64,000 nucleotides of DNA from Acidobacteriota bacterium (GTDB taxonomy: Bacteria; Acidobacteriota; Vicinamibacteria; Marinacidobacterales; Marinacidobacteraceae), in NCBI GenBank assembly GCA_022828085.1, contig JAJEIY010000088.1:62001-126000 (forward strand), written 5' to 3'. Both the position numbers and the translations under genes were made by a program. Under the pieces are notes generated by a model. The model made no database searches. It had not been told where the DNA came from and was given only the letters and a program-made list of their open reading frames with translations. The number at the start of each line of letters is the position of its first letter. Position 1 is the stretch's first letter. Shown here piece by piece: positions 10,581 to 19,148 of this stretch.

Positions 10581-10752
10581 AAGCACCCCGCACCGTACTC
10601 GGGACGGCACGGACGCCCAGACCGGCGGCGGTCGTGCGTGCGGGGCGCTTTCCCCACGGGGTGACGCGAATCGCGCCGCGATTCACGCCACGTTCTTTCG
10701 TGGGGAGGGGAAACCCCTCCCCACATCCCATCCCCGCGGCGCGTTGCGCCGC
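10581..10752. repeat. cluster of four hairpins between rpsK and rpsD
   Basis: Within a 231-bp spacer four inverted repeats follow one another. AAGCACCCCGCAC (10581-10593) pairs with GTGCGGGGCGCTT (10638-10650) with one mismatch. GTGACGCGAATCGC (10661-10674) pairs with GCGATTCACGCCAC (10678-10691) with two. GTGGGGAGGGG/CCCCTCCCCAC (10700-10724) is perfect with an AAA loop. GCGGCGC/GCGCCGC (10736-10752) is perfect. None is followed by a T-run, so a simple intrinsic terminator is unlikely. The cluster ends 46 bp before the rpsD start. S4 autoregulates alpha operons in E. coli, so regulation is conceivable but unproven. Confidence 0.65.
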
Positions 10753-10787
10753 GAACGGACGCAGCCAGGCAGAGCCCACAGGCTGCT

Positions 10788-10793
10788 AGGAGG
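10788..10793 (+). promoter_or_regulatory. Shine-Dalgarno AGGAGG that fixes the TTG start of rpsD
   Basis: AGGAGG lies five bases before the TTG codon at 10799. No ATG or GTG in frame is close enough to give the canonical S4 N-terminus, so this site decides the start. Confidence 0.8.
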
Positions 10794-10798
10794 ACATC

Positions 10799-11431
10799 TT
10801 GGCGAGATATCGAGGTCCCGTCTGCCGGCTGTGCCGCCGGGAGGGGGCCAAGCTCTTCCTGAAGGGCGATCGCTGCCTCAGCCCGAAGTGCGCCATCGAC
10901 AAGCGCAACTTCGCGCCCGGAGCCCACGGGAAGACCCGTCGCAGCCGCGTTCAGGGCTACGGACTTCAGCTTCGCGAGAAGCAGAAGGCGAAGCGCGCCT
11001 ATGGCCTGCTCGAGCGTCAGTTCCGCCTGTACTTCGACCGCGCCGAACGCGAACGCGCCGTAACCGGCACGTTCCTGCTCCAGCTTCTGGAGCGGCGGCT
11101 CGACAACGCCGTTTACCGATTGGGCCTCGCTCCCTCCCGTGCCGCGGCCCGGCTCTTCGTCCGGCACGGACACGTCGAGGTGAACGGGAAACGCGTGGAC
11201 ATTCCGTCAAAGATCATCGATCAGGGAGATGTGATCCGCGTCTGCGACAAGACGCGCAAGAAGGACTTCTTCAAGCTGGTCCTCGAGCGCGCCGAAGGCC
11301 GCACGGTTCCGGAGTGGCTTCAGCGCGAAGAGGATGACATGGCGTCGGGACGGGTTGTCACGCTCCCGTCCGGCGAGGACCCGCAACTGAAGATCCGCGA
11401 CCAGCTCATCGTCGAGCTCTACTCGCGCTAA
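10799..11431 (+). CDS. rpsD: 30S ribosomal protein S4, zinc-binding type
   Basis: A 210-residue S4 with a TTG start. The N-terminus ARYRGPVCRLCRREG and RCLSPKC provide four Cys typical of zinc-containing S4. FAPGAHGKTRRSRVQGYGLQ follows, and the S4 RNA-binding motif is RLDNAVYRLGLAPSRAAARL with VNGKRVDIPS. S4 nucleates 30S assembly and, from E. coli, may repress alpha-operon translation. It lies in the normal alpha-cluster position before rpoA. Confidence 0.98.
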   Translation: MARYRGPVCRLCRREGAKLFLKGDRCLSPKCAIDKRNFAPGAHGKTRRSRVQGYGLQLREKQKAKRAYGLLERQFRLYFDRAERERAVTGTFLLQLLERRLDNAVYRLGLAPSRAAARLFVRHGHVEVNGKRVDIPSKIIDQGDVIRVCDKTRKKDFFKLVLERAEGRTVPEWLQREEDDMASGRVVTLPSGEDPQLKIRDQLIVELYSR

Positions 11432-11462
11432 CGGGGCAGAAAGAAAAGGAGAGACGGCGCTT

Positions 11463-12410
11463 ATGTCCGAACTCAGGAGGCCCAGTGGCCTCAACATCGA
11501 AACCAGCAGTGACGACTTCGGCCGGTTCTCCGCTCATCCTTTTGAGCGGGGCTACGGAGTCACCATCGGCAATGCCCTGCGCCGGCTGCTGATCTCTTCC
11601 ATTCAGGGCGCCGCGGTCACCGCGGTGAAGTTCGACGGTGTACAGCACGAGATGTCCACGATTCCCGGAGTCAAGGAAGACACCCTGGACATCATTCTGA
11701 ACATCAAGCGGATCCCCCTGCGCCTCCACGGGACAGCACCGCGGACCATCCGGCTGCAGGGAAGGAAGGCGGGTCCCCTGACCTCGGGAGACATCGAGAC
11801 GGATCCCAATGTCGAGATCCTGGATCCGGACGTGCACCTCGCGACCATCACCCAGCCGGCGGAGCTGGACATCGAAATGCGGGTCAAGAACGGCCGCGGC
11901 TACATCCAGGCGGAGCGGAACCGGGATACGGACCTTGAGGTCGGCTACATCCCTCTCGATTCGACGCACTCTCCGGTGCGCAAGGTGAACTACAAGGTCG
12001 AGCCGGCGCGGGTGGGCCAGGATACGGACCTCGACAAGCTCGTGATCGACGTGCACACGAACGGTTCGATCCGTCCCCAGGAGGCGGTCACCACCGCGGC
12101 TCGCCTGCTCCGGGAGATGCTGGGGATCTTCGTCGGCGGCGAGGGTGAAGCGACGGAAGACGTCGTGATCAGCGACGAGCAGAAGGCCTACGAGCTGCAT
12201 CGCAACACGTCCATCGACGACTATGCGGATCAGCTTTCGGTTCGCGCGTACAACGGACTGCGGAACGCCGACATCGCCACGATCGGCGACCTCGTGGTCA
12301 AGAGCGAATCGGAGTTGCTGCGGGAGCGGAACATCGGGCGGAAGAGCATCGAGGAAGTGGAGAGGATTCTCGACGGTCTCGGCCTGAAGCTCGGCATGGG
12401 ACAGAGCTGA
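11463..12410 (+). CDS. rpoA: DNA-directed RNA polymerase subunit alpha
   Basis: A 315-residue alpha subunit. The N-terminal domain (about 1-230) has HPFERGYGVTIGNALRRLLI and carries dimerisation and core-assembly functions. An acidic linker leads to the C-terminal domain with two helix-hairpin-helix elements (LSVRAYNGLRNADIATIGDL, NIGRKSIEEVERILDGLGL), which binds UP elements and activators. AAGGAGAG precedes the ATG. One base separates its stop from rplQ. Confidence 0.98.
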   Translation: MSELRRPSGLNIETSSDDFGRFSAHPFERGYGVTIGNALRRLLISSIQGAAVTAVKFDGVQHEMSTIPGVKEDTLDIILNIKRIPLRLHGTAPRTIRLQGRKAGPLTSGDIETDPNVEILDPDVHLATITQPAELDIEMRVKNGRGYIQAERNRDTDLEVGYIPLDSTHSPVRKVNYKVEPARVGQDTDLDKLVIDVHTNGSIRPQEAVTTAARLLREMLGIFVGGEGEATEDVVISDEQKAYELHRNTSIDDYADQLSVRAYNGLRNADIATIGDLVVKSESELLRERNIGRKSIEEVERILDGLGLKLGMGQS

Positions 12411-12411
12411 A

Positions 12412-12765
12412 ATGCGTCACCAGATCGCACACCGCAAGCTCGGCCGCCGGCCATCGCACCGGCGAGCCCTGCTGCGGAATCTGGCCGCCACCCTGATCGA
12501 GCACGGACACCTGCGCACGACCCTCGCCAAGGCGAAGGAAGTGCGCCCGTTCGTCGAGCGGCTCGTTACGCTCGGCCGCCGGTCGGACCTGGCGGCGCGT
12601 CGGCGCGCGCTCCAGATCCTGCCGCGGAAAACGGTGGTCCGGCACCTCTTCAGCGAGGTGGCGCCCCGGTTCCAGGAGCGTCCCGGCGGCTATACCCGGA
12701 TCCTCAAGCTCGGCCCGCGCCAGGGCGACGGCGCCCCCATGGCGCGCATCGAGTTCGTCGACTAA
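12412..12765 (+). CDS. rplQ: 50S ribosomal protein L17
   Basis: A 117-residue L17, last gene of the alpha cluster. MRHQIAHRKLGRRPSHRRAL is the canonical start, with LIEHGHLRTTLAKAKEVRPF and the end GGYTRILKLGPRQGDGAPMA. L17 sits near the exit tunnel on the 50S subunit. Starting one base after the rpoA stop, it is almost certainly translationally coupled to it. Confidence 0.98.
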   Translation: MRHQIAHRKLGRRPSHRRALLRNLAATLIEHGHLRTTLAKAKEVRPFVERLVTLGRRSDLAARRRALQILPRKTVVRHLFSEVAPRFQERPGGYTRILKLGPRQGDGAPMARIEFVD

Positions 12766-12767
12766 CG

Positions 12768-12818
12768 GCTTGGAACGCCGGTCTCCGACCGGCACGCGCG
12801 GTGCTCCGCACCGCGCAC
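12768..12818 (+). repeat. two-hairpin dispersed module, copy 1
   Basis: GCTTGGAACGCCGGTCTCC starts a 51-bp unit. Stem 1 is GCCGGTC/GACCGGC around TCC. Stem 2 is GCGCGGTGC/GCACCGCGC around TCC. The copy lies just after rplQ and is repeated 121 bp downstream; nearly identical units occur at 47963, 48083 and 50140. Confidence 0.85.
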
Positions 12819-12888
12819 GTCGCAACCGCAGCGGGAAAAGGTGGTTCCCACCTCGGCGCAAAGCTCAACAGCGGAGGTGGCAGGTACA

Positions 12889-12939
12889 GCCTGGAACGCC
12901 GGTCTCCGGCCGGCACGCGCGGCGCTCCGCACCGCGCAC
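12889..12939 (+). repeat. two-hairpin dispersed module, copy 2
   Basis: Same unit as at 12768 with a few substitutions (stem 1 GCCGGTC/GGCCGGC, allowing a G-T pair). The ~70-bp spacer between the two copies resembles the spacer between the pair at 47963/48083, including a CTCAACAGCGGAGG-like segment, so the pair behaves as one composite element. The rest of the 392-bp gap (12766-13157) shows no gene. Confidence 0.85.
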
Positions 12940-13105
12940 CATGCGGACCCGGGAGGGGGCCGTTGCCAGGATGTTTCACGGTGGTGCCACGAAGACGAGG
13001 AACGACGCCCCCTCCCGGGTACGCCCGGCACTTGGTGCCGGAAATCGAAACTCCCTCGCGCGCCTGCGGCGCACTTCGGCGAGTTCCGATTTTGCGCTGT
13101 CCTTT

Positions 13106-13134
13106 TGTGAAAGGGGGGCAAGCCCCCCTCTCAC
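13106..13134. terminator. possible bidirectional hairpin between rplQ and the EF-G-like gene
   Basis: AGGGGGGC-AA-GCCCCCCT is a perfect 8-bp stem, extended by GTGA/TCAC across one mismatch. It lies between converging genes, where a shared terminator would be expected. No clear T-run follows on either strand, so the assignment is tentative. Confidence 0.4.
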
Positions 13135-13157
13135 ACTCTCCCCGCCAGCCGGTGCGC

Positions 13158-15224
13158 TCAGTCGTTCCGCGACTGGTACGCCTCGATCAGGGCCTTCGCC
13201 AGGTTCCCCGGGACGGGGTCGTAGTGGGAAAACTCCATGTGGAAACCCCCGCGTCCCCCGGTGAGCGAGGTCAGCGTCGGCTCGTAGGTGAGCATTTCGG
13301 CCATGGGCGCCTGCGCCGTGATCGCGGTCTGCGAGCCCTTCCGATCCATGCCCTGGGTACGGCCGCGGCGCGAGTTCAGGTCGCCCAGGACGTCTCCCGT
13401 GTTCTCGTCCGGAACGGTGATGACGACGGACATGATCGGTTCGAGGAGCGTCGGCCGGCACTTGGACATCGCGTCCTTGAACGCGATGGACGCCGCGATC
13501 TTGAACGCGATTTCCGATGAATCGACCGTGTGGAACTTCCCGTCGAACACCGTCGCCTTGAAGTCCACGACGGGATAGCCGGCGAGGTATCCCTTCTGCC
13601 GGGCTTCCTGGAATCCCTTCTCGATGGCCGGGATGAACTGGCGCGGGATCGCCCCGCCCACGACCGCGCTCGCGAATTCGAAGTCCCCCCCGCGCTCGAG
13701 CGGCTCGACGCGCACGTGGCAGTCGGCGAACTGGCCGTGTCCACCGGTCTGTTTCTTGTGCCGCCCGTGCGCCTCGGCGGTTACCGTGATCGTCTCGCGA
13801 TACGGCACCCGCGGCGGTTTCAGATCGACCTCGACCCCGAACTTTCGCTTCAGCCGGGACACCACGACTTCGATGTGGAGCTGTCCGGTCCCCGAGAGGA
13901 GCAGTTCCTGGTCGCGCTCGAACTTCAGGGTCAGGTCTTCCTCGCGAAGCCGTTGCAGCGCCTGGGAGATCTTCTCCTCGTCTCCCCTCGACTTGGGCTC
14001 GATGGCGAAGCTGATGACCGGGTGCGGCACTTCGGGGCGCACGAAGCGGATCCCGTCCGCGGTGCCGAGCGTGTCTCCCGTGAAGGTGTCCCGCAGCTTG
14101 GCGAAACATCCGAGATCGCCGGCTGACAGCTTCGAGACGGCCTCCATGGCCTTCCCGTTCACGACGTGTACGCCACCGGTCCGCCCGGTTCCTCCGGTGG
14201 TCAGGTTCTTGAGCTGGGTTTCGGGACCGACGGTTCCGGTCATGACCCGGAAGAGGCTCAAACGCCCGGCGAAGGGGTCGGCGATGGTCTTGTACACATA
14301 GACGCTGGCCGGCGCGCCGCCGTCCACCTCCCGCTCGACCGGCTCCCCGTCACCGCTGACCCCGCGGGCGGGCCCGCGTCCGGTCGGATCCGGGGCGGCC
14401 GCGACGAGCAGGTCGAGGAGGGCCGTGGTGCCCACGTTCTGCGCGCCGGTCACCGCCACCACGGGGAAGATGGAACGGGCGGCGACGGCTGTTCGGAGGC
14501 CCCGGATCATTTCGTCCGACGTCAACTCCCCCTCGGAGAAGAACCGGTCCAGCAGTTCCTCGTCCGATTCGGCGATCATCTCCATGAGTTCGTTGCGCGC
14601 CGCCTCGGCCTGCTCCTGCAGTTCGGCGGGCACGTCGCTCGTTTTCGCACCCCTTCCATCCGGCCCGGGCCCGCTGATAGCGCTCATCGTGATGAGGTCC
14701 ACGACCCCGGAGAACCCGGACTCGCTCCCGATGGGCAACTGGACCGGGATCGCGGTGCGTCCGAAGGTCTCCTGAATCGAACTCAGGGTGCGGTCGAACG
14801 ACGCGCGGTCGCGGTCCATCCGGGTGACCGCAAACATGGCCGCCGTACCGTTTTCTTCCGCAAAGTTCCAGACCCGCTCGGTGTTGACGCCGACGCCATC
14901 GACGGCGCAGACCGAGATGAGCGCGGTGTCGGCGACCGGCAGGGCCAGCTTTGCCTCGGTGAGAAAGTTGCTGTACCCCGGGGTGTCGAGCAGATTGACC
15001 TTGACCCCGTCCCAGTCGAAGTAGGTGGGCGCCGCGCTCAGGCTGATACCGCGTTCGATCTCGTCCTCCTCGAAATCGGTCGTGGTGTTTCCATCTTCCA
15101 CGCGGGCCAGGCGGGTCACCGCGCCGGCGGCGTAGAGGAGCGCCGACACGAGCGTTGTCTTGCCGGACGTTCCATGTCCGACCACGGCGAGGTTGCGAAG
15201 TTCGGCGGTCTGATAGTCGCGCAT
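13158..15224 (-). CDS. EF-G-like GTPase (FusA2-type paralog)
   Basis: A 688-residue protein with the full elongation-factor-G layout: GTPase domain, domain II (DPFAGRLSLFRVMTG), domains III/IV (SGTGQLHIEVVVSRLKRKF, KKQTGGHGQFADCHV) and domain V. The GTPase motifs are atypical. G1 is GHGTSGKTT where EF-G has GHIDAGKTT, and G4 is TRMD instead of NKMD; G3 DTPGY is normal. That pattern fits the poorly understood EF-G-like paralogs rather than the canonical fusA, which normally sits in the str operon. It converges on the ribosomal cluster. GGAG precedes the ATG. Confidence 0.9.
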   Translation of the reverse strand: MRDYQTAELRNLAVVGHGTSGKTTLVSALLYAAGAVTRLARVEDGNTTTDFEEDEIERGISLSAAPTYFDWDGVKVNLLDTPGYSNFLTEAKLALPVADTALISVCAVDGVGVNTERVWNFAEENGTAAMFAVTRMDRDRASFDRTLSSIQETFGRTAIPVQLPIGSESGFSGVVDLITMSAISGPGPDGRGAKTSDVPAELQEQAEAARNELMEMIAESDEELLDRFFSEGELTSDEMIRGLRTAVAARSIFPVVAVTGAQNVGTTALLDLLVAAAPDPTGRGPARGVSGDGEPVEREVDGGAPASVYVYKTIADPFAGRLSLFRVMTGTVGPETQLKNLTTGGTGRTGGVHVVNGKAMEAVSKLSAGDLGCFAKLRDTFTGDTLGTADGIRFVRPEVPHPVISFAIEPKSRGDEEKISQALQRLREEDLTLKFERDQELLLSGTGQLHIEVVVSRLKRKFGVEVDLKPPRVPYRETITVTAEAHGRHKKQTGGHGQFADCHVRVEPLERGGDFEFASAVVGGAIPRQFIPAIEKGFQEARQKGYLAGYPVVDFKATVFDGKFHTVDSSEIAFKIAASIAFKDAMSKCRPTLLEPIMSVVITVPDENTGDVLGDLNSRRGRTQGMDRKGSQTAITAQAPMAEMLTYEPTLTSLTGGRGGFHMEFSHYDPVPGNLAKALIEAYQSRND

Positions 15225-15591
15225 GCTGCTCCAGATTGTGGACGTTTGGGAGTTCGCTCCGAGCCCGAAACGCCTGCGAATCGTTCGGATCCCGGCGCCC
15301 GGACCGGATGCCGAACGACGTGCGCCAACTCGAAACGCTGGACCTCGTTCGGCCGGTAGTCACGCGGGCGAATGGCCGCCGTGCTCGTTCACACGGGCGG
15401 AGATCGTCCGCAGCCGGACCGCCGATCCTACCATTCCGAACACGTTGGCGTCCCCGTTCTTCTCACGAGGAATCGTCTCCGGCGCCAACGGTCCCAGCGT
15501 CCCGGACTGCTACGCTAAATCCATCCCTCCGGTCGGAGTCTTGCCCTCGTTACCCCTTCTTCGCCTCGGTTCCCGCGACCGGGCCGTGGCG

Positions 15592-16476
15592 ATGACGTTC
15601 CGCCGAGATCATCTGATGGTTCGCACGAGCGATGGCCGTTGGGTCCGCTGGCGTCTGCCGGCGGACTTCGTCGCGCCTTCGCCGACCGAGCCGAACCTGG
15701 CGTCGTCGGTGGAAGCGGCCCGGGTGGTGCAGGCCGCCCTGCGGGCCCTTGCCGCGCCGGACGGTGGCTTCCGGGACGCGGTGATCGCGTTGCCGGACGG
15801 CGCCGCCCACGCCGGCCTCTCCGAGGGCGCGGGTTCCCGAGCGGTGCGCCGGCTCCGCTCCGAGCTCGTCCGCGGGTTGGCCACGACTTCGGCGCCGTCT
15901 TCCTCCGAGCTCGACGGGCGATTCCGGTTCGGAACGTTGGCTTCCGGTTCTTTCGGGCGGCGTTGCGTGCTTGGTGCGGTGACTGGTGCACTGGTCGCCC
16001 AACAGTACGAAGCGGCCGCCGAAGCGGCAGGGCTGCGGGTACGGTGGGTTGACGCTACGAGTCTGGCTCTCCTTCCCGAGTGGCTTGGACGCTCCGCCGG
16101 CAGATCGGAGCGGCGTCTTCTCCTCTCGCTCCATCGGCGCCACTTCGTTCTCGCCACCGCGTCCGGAGAACGTCTCACGGGCTTCCGGATGAAGCTTCGC
16201 GCCGCCCTGGACCCCGATCCTCCGGCGCTCGCCATCCGGCGGGCCACCGAGAGCGGGAGACACGCCGTCTCGATCCTGGGGGACGGGGCGGCGGCGGTTG
16301 CCGAACTGGTGCGCCCGACGGGGTTGACGGTGGCGGAGGCGCGCGACGCGGAGGAGAACGGGGGGCCGCCCGCGGTGTCTCCGGTGACGGACGGCGCCCT
16401 CGCGGCGCTGCTCCGGCGGGCCGGCGAGCGGCCGGCGCCACTCGACCCGGCTCCCGTCGCCGTCACCGAGGCCTGA
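15592..16476 (+). CDS. PilM-like protein of a pilus/secretion assembly cluster
   Basis: About 294 residues from the ATG at 15592 (MTFRRDHLMVRTSDGRWVRW). The open frame continues upstream; GTG 15586 and TTG 15541 are alternative starts and the true one is uncertain. The sequence is Ala/Arg-rich and soluble, with a segment (LRVRWVDATSLALLP, RRLLLSLHRRHFVLAT) that looks like the actin-like fold of PilM. The main argument is context: it is followed by a single-span protein of PilN size and then a protein with PilO- and PilP-like parts. The 367 bp upstream hold no other gene, only the divergent spacer to the EF-G-like gene. Confidence 0.5.
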   Translation: MTFRRDHLMVRTSDGRWVRWRLPADFVAPSPTEPNLASSVEAARVVQAALRALAAPDGGFRDAVIALPDGAAHAGLSEGAGSRAVRRLRSELVRGLATTSAPSSSELDGRFRFGTLASGSFGRRCVLGAVTGALVAQQYEAAAEAAGLRVRWVDATSLALLPEWLGRSAGRSERRLLLSLHRRHFVLATASGERLTGFRMKLRAALDPDPPALAIRRATESGRHAVSILGDGAAAVAELVRPTGLTVAEARDAEENGGPPAVSPVTDGALAALLRRAGERPAPLDPAPVAVTEA

Positions 16477-16485
16477 GAGCCAGCC

Positions 16486-17022
16486 ATGGGTCGTCTGCCC
16501 GCGGGCATTCAGCTCGGGAAGGGCGTCCGGCCGGGATTCCTGCGGGCCCTGGAGGTGCTGGTCCTGGGGGGGCTCCTGATGTCCCTGTGGGGCGGCGCCT
16601 CGCTTTGGAGAACGCGAGCGGACCTCGCGGCAGCGGGCCCCTCCGGGCCGGCGGGATCCTCCGGGACGGGCATCACGGCTGGCCCCTCGGCGCTTGAGCC
16701 CGGCCACGCCCGGGAGGCGGCCGCCCTCCTCTTCGCCGGAGTGCTCGATGCCCCCGCCATCAGCGTCGCCCTGGACACGGTGCGGGGAACGGCGCCGCCC
16801 GGAGTCCGGGTTGCCGGCATCGAAGTTCGACCGGCCGGCGGGCCGGGCCGGGTCGAGACGGTCATCGCGGCCGACGCCGTCTCGGCGACGGCCGTCGCTG
16901 CCTTCCTTGCCGAACTGGCGGGCCACGATTCGGTTCTCTCGACCGAGGTCATCAGCGAAACCCGCCAGACGGACGGAACGGCGCTGGTCCGGATCACCGC
17001 CCAGCTTGCCATGGGGCGGTAG
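16486..17022 (+). CDS. PilN-like inner-membrane protein
   Basis: A 178-residue protein nine bases after the PilM-like gene. It has a short cytoplasmic head (GRLPAGIQLGKGVRPGFL), one hydrophobic span around residues 25-42 (LEVLVLGGLLMSLWGGA), a Gly/Ser/Ala linker and a C-terminal ~100-residue domain (VALDTVRGTAPPGVRVAGIE, VAAFLAELAGHDSVLSTEVI) that reads like the ferredoxin-like domain of PilN/GspL. The family is not recognised by sequence alone; the call rests on architecture and gene order. Confidence 0.5.
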   Translation: MGRLPAGIQLGKGVRPGFLRALEVLVLGGLLMSLWGGASLWRTRADLAAAGPSGPAGSSGTGITAGPSALEPGHAREAAALLFAGVLDAPAISVALDTVRGTAPPGVRVAGIEVRPAGGPGRVETVIAADAVSATAVAAFLAELAGHDSVLSTEVISETRQTDGTALVRITAQLAMGR

Positions 17023-17026
17023 AACC

Positions 17027-17944
17027 ATGGACCAACGCCTCCGGCTTCGGGTTCTGCTCGCCCTGTTGTCCGTTTCGCTCGCCTGGCTCGTCTGGGGTGA
17101 GGCGAGGCGCTCATCGGCCGAGCTTGCCGCGGCGCTCGACGTGCAGACCCGGTCGGCTCGGGAGGGGGTCCGGAGCGCGCAGGAGCGGGAGCGTCGGGCG
17201 CGGCTGCTGCGGGTCTCGGAGCGGCTCGCCGGGCGCGTCCCGCCACCCGACAGCGCGGCGGGCACCCGCGAGTTCCTGGTGCGGATGGCGGGCGAAGGCG
17301 GGGTGGAGCTTTCACAGCTGCGGCTCCAGCCACTCGTTCGCCCGCCGGAGGGGACGCTGGGCGCCGAGGCCGGGATCACGGCACTGGGCGATCCTGCTTC
17401 CCTTTCGCGGTTTCTGGCTGCCGTGGAGGGTACGGGATGGCCGCTCCACGTCGAGCGGGCCACCCTCGCGGTCCGGAAGGGCCTCGGCACGCTTACCGCG
17501 TCGGTTCTCGTCCTGTGGCCGGATCCGGCGGCGGCGTTCACCGCGGCGGACGCGGACCGTCTGGGTGACGATCCGCGGCTGGAGGCGTTGGCCGCCTGGC
17601 TGGAATCGATTCCGGGGCCGGAAGCGGCCTCCCTGGCCGCCGCCGAGCCGGTCGAGGTGGAGCCGGCGCCCGCGGTCGGCGACGGCATGGAAGACCCGCT
17701 CGACCAGCCTCCCGACACGGCGACGCCGCCGTCCGAACTGCGCTCCGAACCTCCGGAGCTCCATGGTTTCGTGGACGTCGGCTCCGGCACTCCGATCCGG
17801 GCCGCCCTCTTCTACCGGGGAGAGACCACCCTGGTCGGGGTTGGCGACCGGGTCGGGGACTACACCGTCGTCACGCTCGAACCGTCGGAAGCGGTCGTTC
17901 TCTCACGCGGAGCGGGACCGCCCCTTCGCCTGGTGCTTCGCTGA
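17027..17944 (+). CDS. PilO/GspM-like protein with a PilP/GspC-like C-terminal domain
   Basis: A 305-residue protein starting five bases after the previous gene. It has one membrane span near the N-terminus (LRVLLALLSVSLAWLVWG), a charged coiled coil (about residues 30-75), a PilO-like domain (LVRMAGEGGVELSQLRLQPL, FLAAVEGTGWPLHVERATLA), an acidic/proline linker (about 205-245) and a final ~60-residue beta domain (GVGDRVGDYTVVTLEPSEAV) resembling the homology region of PilP/GspC. If correct, the two pilus parts are fused here. No ATPase, pilin or secretin lies nearby. Confidence 0.5.
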   Translation: MDQRLRLRVLLALLSVSLAWLVWGEARRSSAELAAALDVQTRSAREGVRSAQERERRARLLRVSERLAGRVPPPDSAAGTREFLVRMAGEGGVELSQLRLQPLVRPPEGTLGAEAGITALGDPASLSRFLAAVEGTGWPLHVERATLAVRKGLGTLTASVLVLWPDPAAAFTAADADRLGDDPRLEALAAWLESIPGPEAASLAAAEPVEVEPAPAVGDGMEDPLDQPPDTATPPSELRSEPPELHGFVDVGSGTPIRAALFYRGETTLVGVGDRVGDYTVVTLEPSEAVVLSRGAGPPLRLVLR

Positions 17945-17968
17945 CGACGCTCTCCTCGTAGAGCCCGG

Positions 17969-18991
17969 TCACTCGGCCCCCGATAGCAGGCGGAAGGCCG
18001 CGCCGATCTCGTCGGCGGTCCGTCCGGCGCCGAGCGCCACGGTGAGCAGGATGCGGGCCTTCAGGCCGTCGAGGTCGCCCCCGGAGAGGATCCCCCTTTC
18101 CCGCTGGGCGTCCGAGAGGACCACCCGGCCGGCCCCGGTGCGGGTCACGAACACCACCAGGGCGCCGGCCTGCATCGCGGCATCCACCGCTTCGGCGACG
18201 GGTGGCGGTGCGTTGCCGCGGCCAAAGACCTCGACGACGATCCCCCGCGCCCCGGCTTCCGCCGCCCCCTGAAGGGCCGCGGCGCCGCCCCCGGCGGAGA
18301 GCCGGACCAGTTCGACCCGGGGCTCCACACGGGTGGTGGCGAGATGGTGTCGCCGCCGGGGGGTACTGAAGAGCAGGATCTCTCCTTCATCCACCATGCC
18401 CACCGGGCCGGTGTCCGGCGAGGCGAACGCGTGCAGCGCGATGGAATGGGTCTTCTTCACCTCGCGCGCCGCGTGAATCTGACCGTTCAGGACGACGAGC
18501 ACGCCCAGGTCCCGGCTGCGTCGAGAACCGGCGACGCGGATCGCGTCGAGCAGGTTGCGCGGCCCGTCGGAGTCCTCGTATCGCGGCGGACGCTGGGCGG
18601 CCGCAAACACGACCGGGCGGCCGGAGGGCAGCACGAGGTCCAGCAGGAAGGCGGTCTCCTCGAGCGAGTCGGTACCGTGCGTCACCACGATCCCAGCCAG
18701 TTCGGGCCGCTCGGCGAAGACCGCGGCAATCCGCTCCGCGAGCTGGAACTGGAGGTCCGGGTGCATCCGGGAACTTCCGATGCGGACGAAGTCCTCGGTG
18801 GTGACCGAAGCCACGGAATCCAGGCCGGGCAGGGCGGCGCGGAGATCGCCGGCGTTCAGCGGTCCTCCCGCGCCTCCGGAGATCGTGCCTCCGGTGCCGA
18901 TGAGGTGAACCGCCGGAGGCGGCTGTCCCGACGCTTGCGAGGCGAGGACGAGGATGAGCGAAGCGGTTCCAGCGCGCACGAATCGGTTCAT
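17969..18991 (-). CDS. ansB: L-asparaginase, type II, exported
   Basis: A 340-residue type II asparaginase hydrolysing L-Asn to L-Asp and ammonia. A signal peptide (about residues 1-22, SLILVLASQASG) predicts export to the periplasm. Catalytic residues can be placed: Thr33 in GTGGTI, Thr107-Asp108 in VVTHGTDSLEE and Lys180 in REVKKTHS. The loop tyrosine that follows TGGTI in E. coli AnsB is not evident. It converges on the PilO-like gene with a 24-bp gap, so both may share a termination region. Confidence 0.93.
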   Translation of the reverse strand: MNRFVRAGTASLILVLASQASGQPPPAVHLIGTGGTISGGAGGPLNAGDLRAALPGLDSVASVTTEDFVRIGSSRMHPDLQFQLAERIAAVFAERPELAGIVVTHGTDSLEETAFLLDLVLPSGRPVVFAAAQRPPRYEDSDGPRNLLDAIRVAGSRRSRDLGVLVVLNGQIHAAREVKKTHSIALHAFASPDTGPVGMVDEGEILLFSTPRRRHHLATTRVEPRVELVRLSAGGGAAALQGAAEAGARGIVVEVFGRGNAPPPVAEAVDAAMQAGALVVFVTRTGAGRVVLSDAQRERGILSGGDLDGLKARILLTVALGAGRTADEIGAAFRLLSGAE

Positions 18992-19148
18992 GGGCAGGGT
19001 TTATATCCGGTACGCGGAAACGGGGGGGACGACGCGTCCGCTGCACTTGGCCGACGGGGCCGTCTCCGGCGGAGCGGCAATCCCCGCGAACCGTTCCGAC
19101 GCCGGAAGGACCGGTCCGGGCCGTCAGGCGGCAGGTCCGGTCCGCCGG

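Noticed and set aside
10700..10724. Intrinsic terminator after rpsK
   Set aside because: The stem is perfect but lacks a following T-run, and rpsD, rpoA and rplQ downstream are expected to be co-transcribed.
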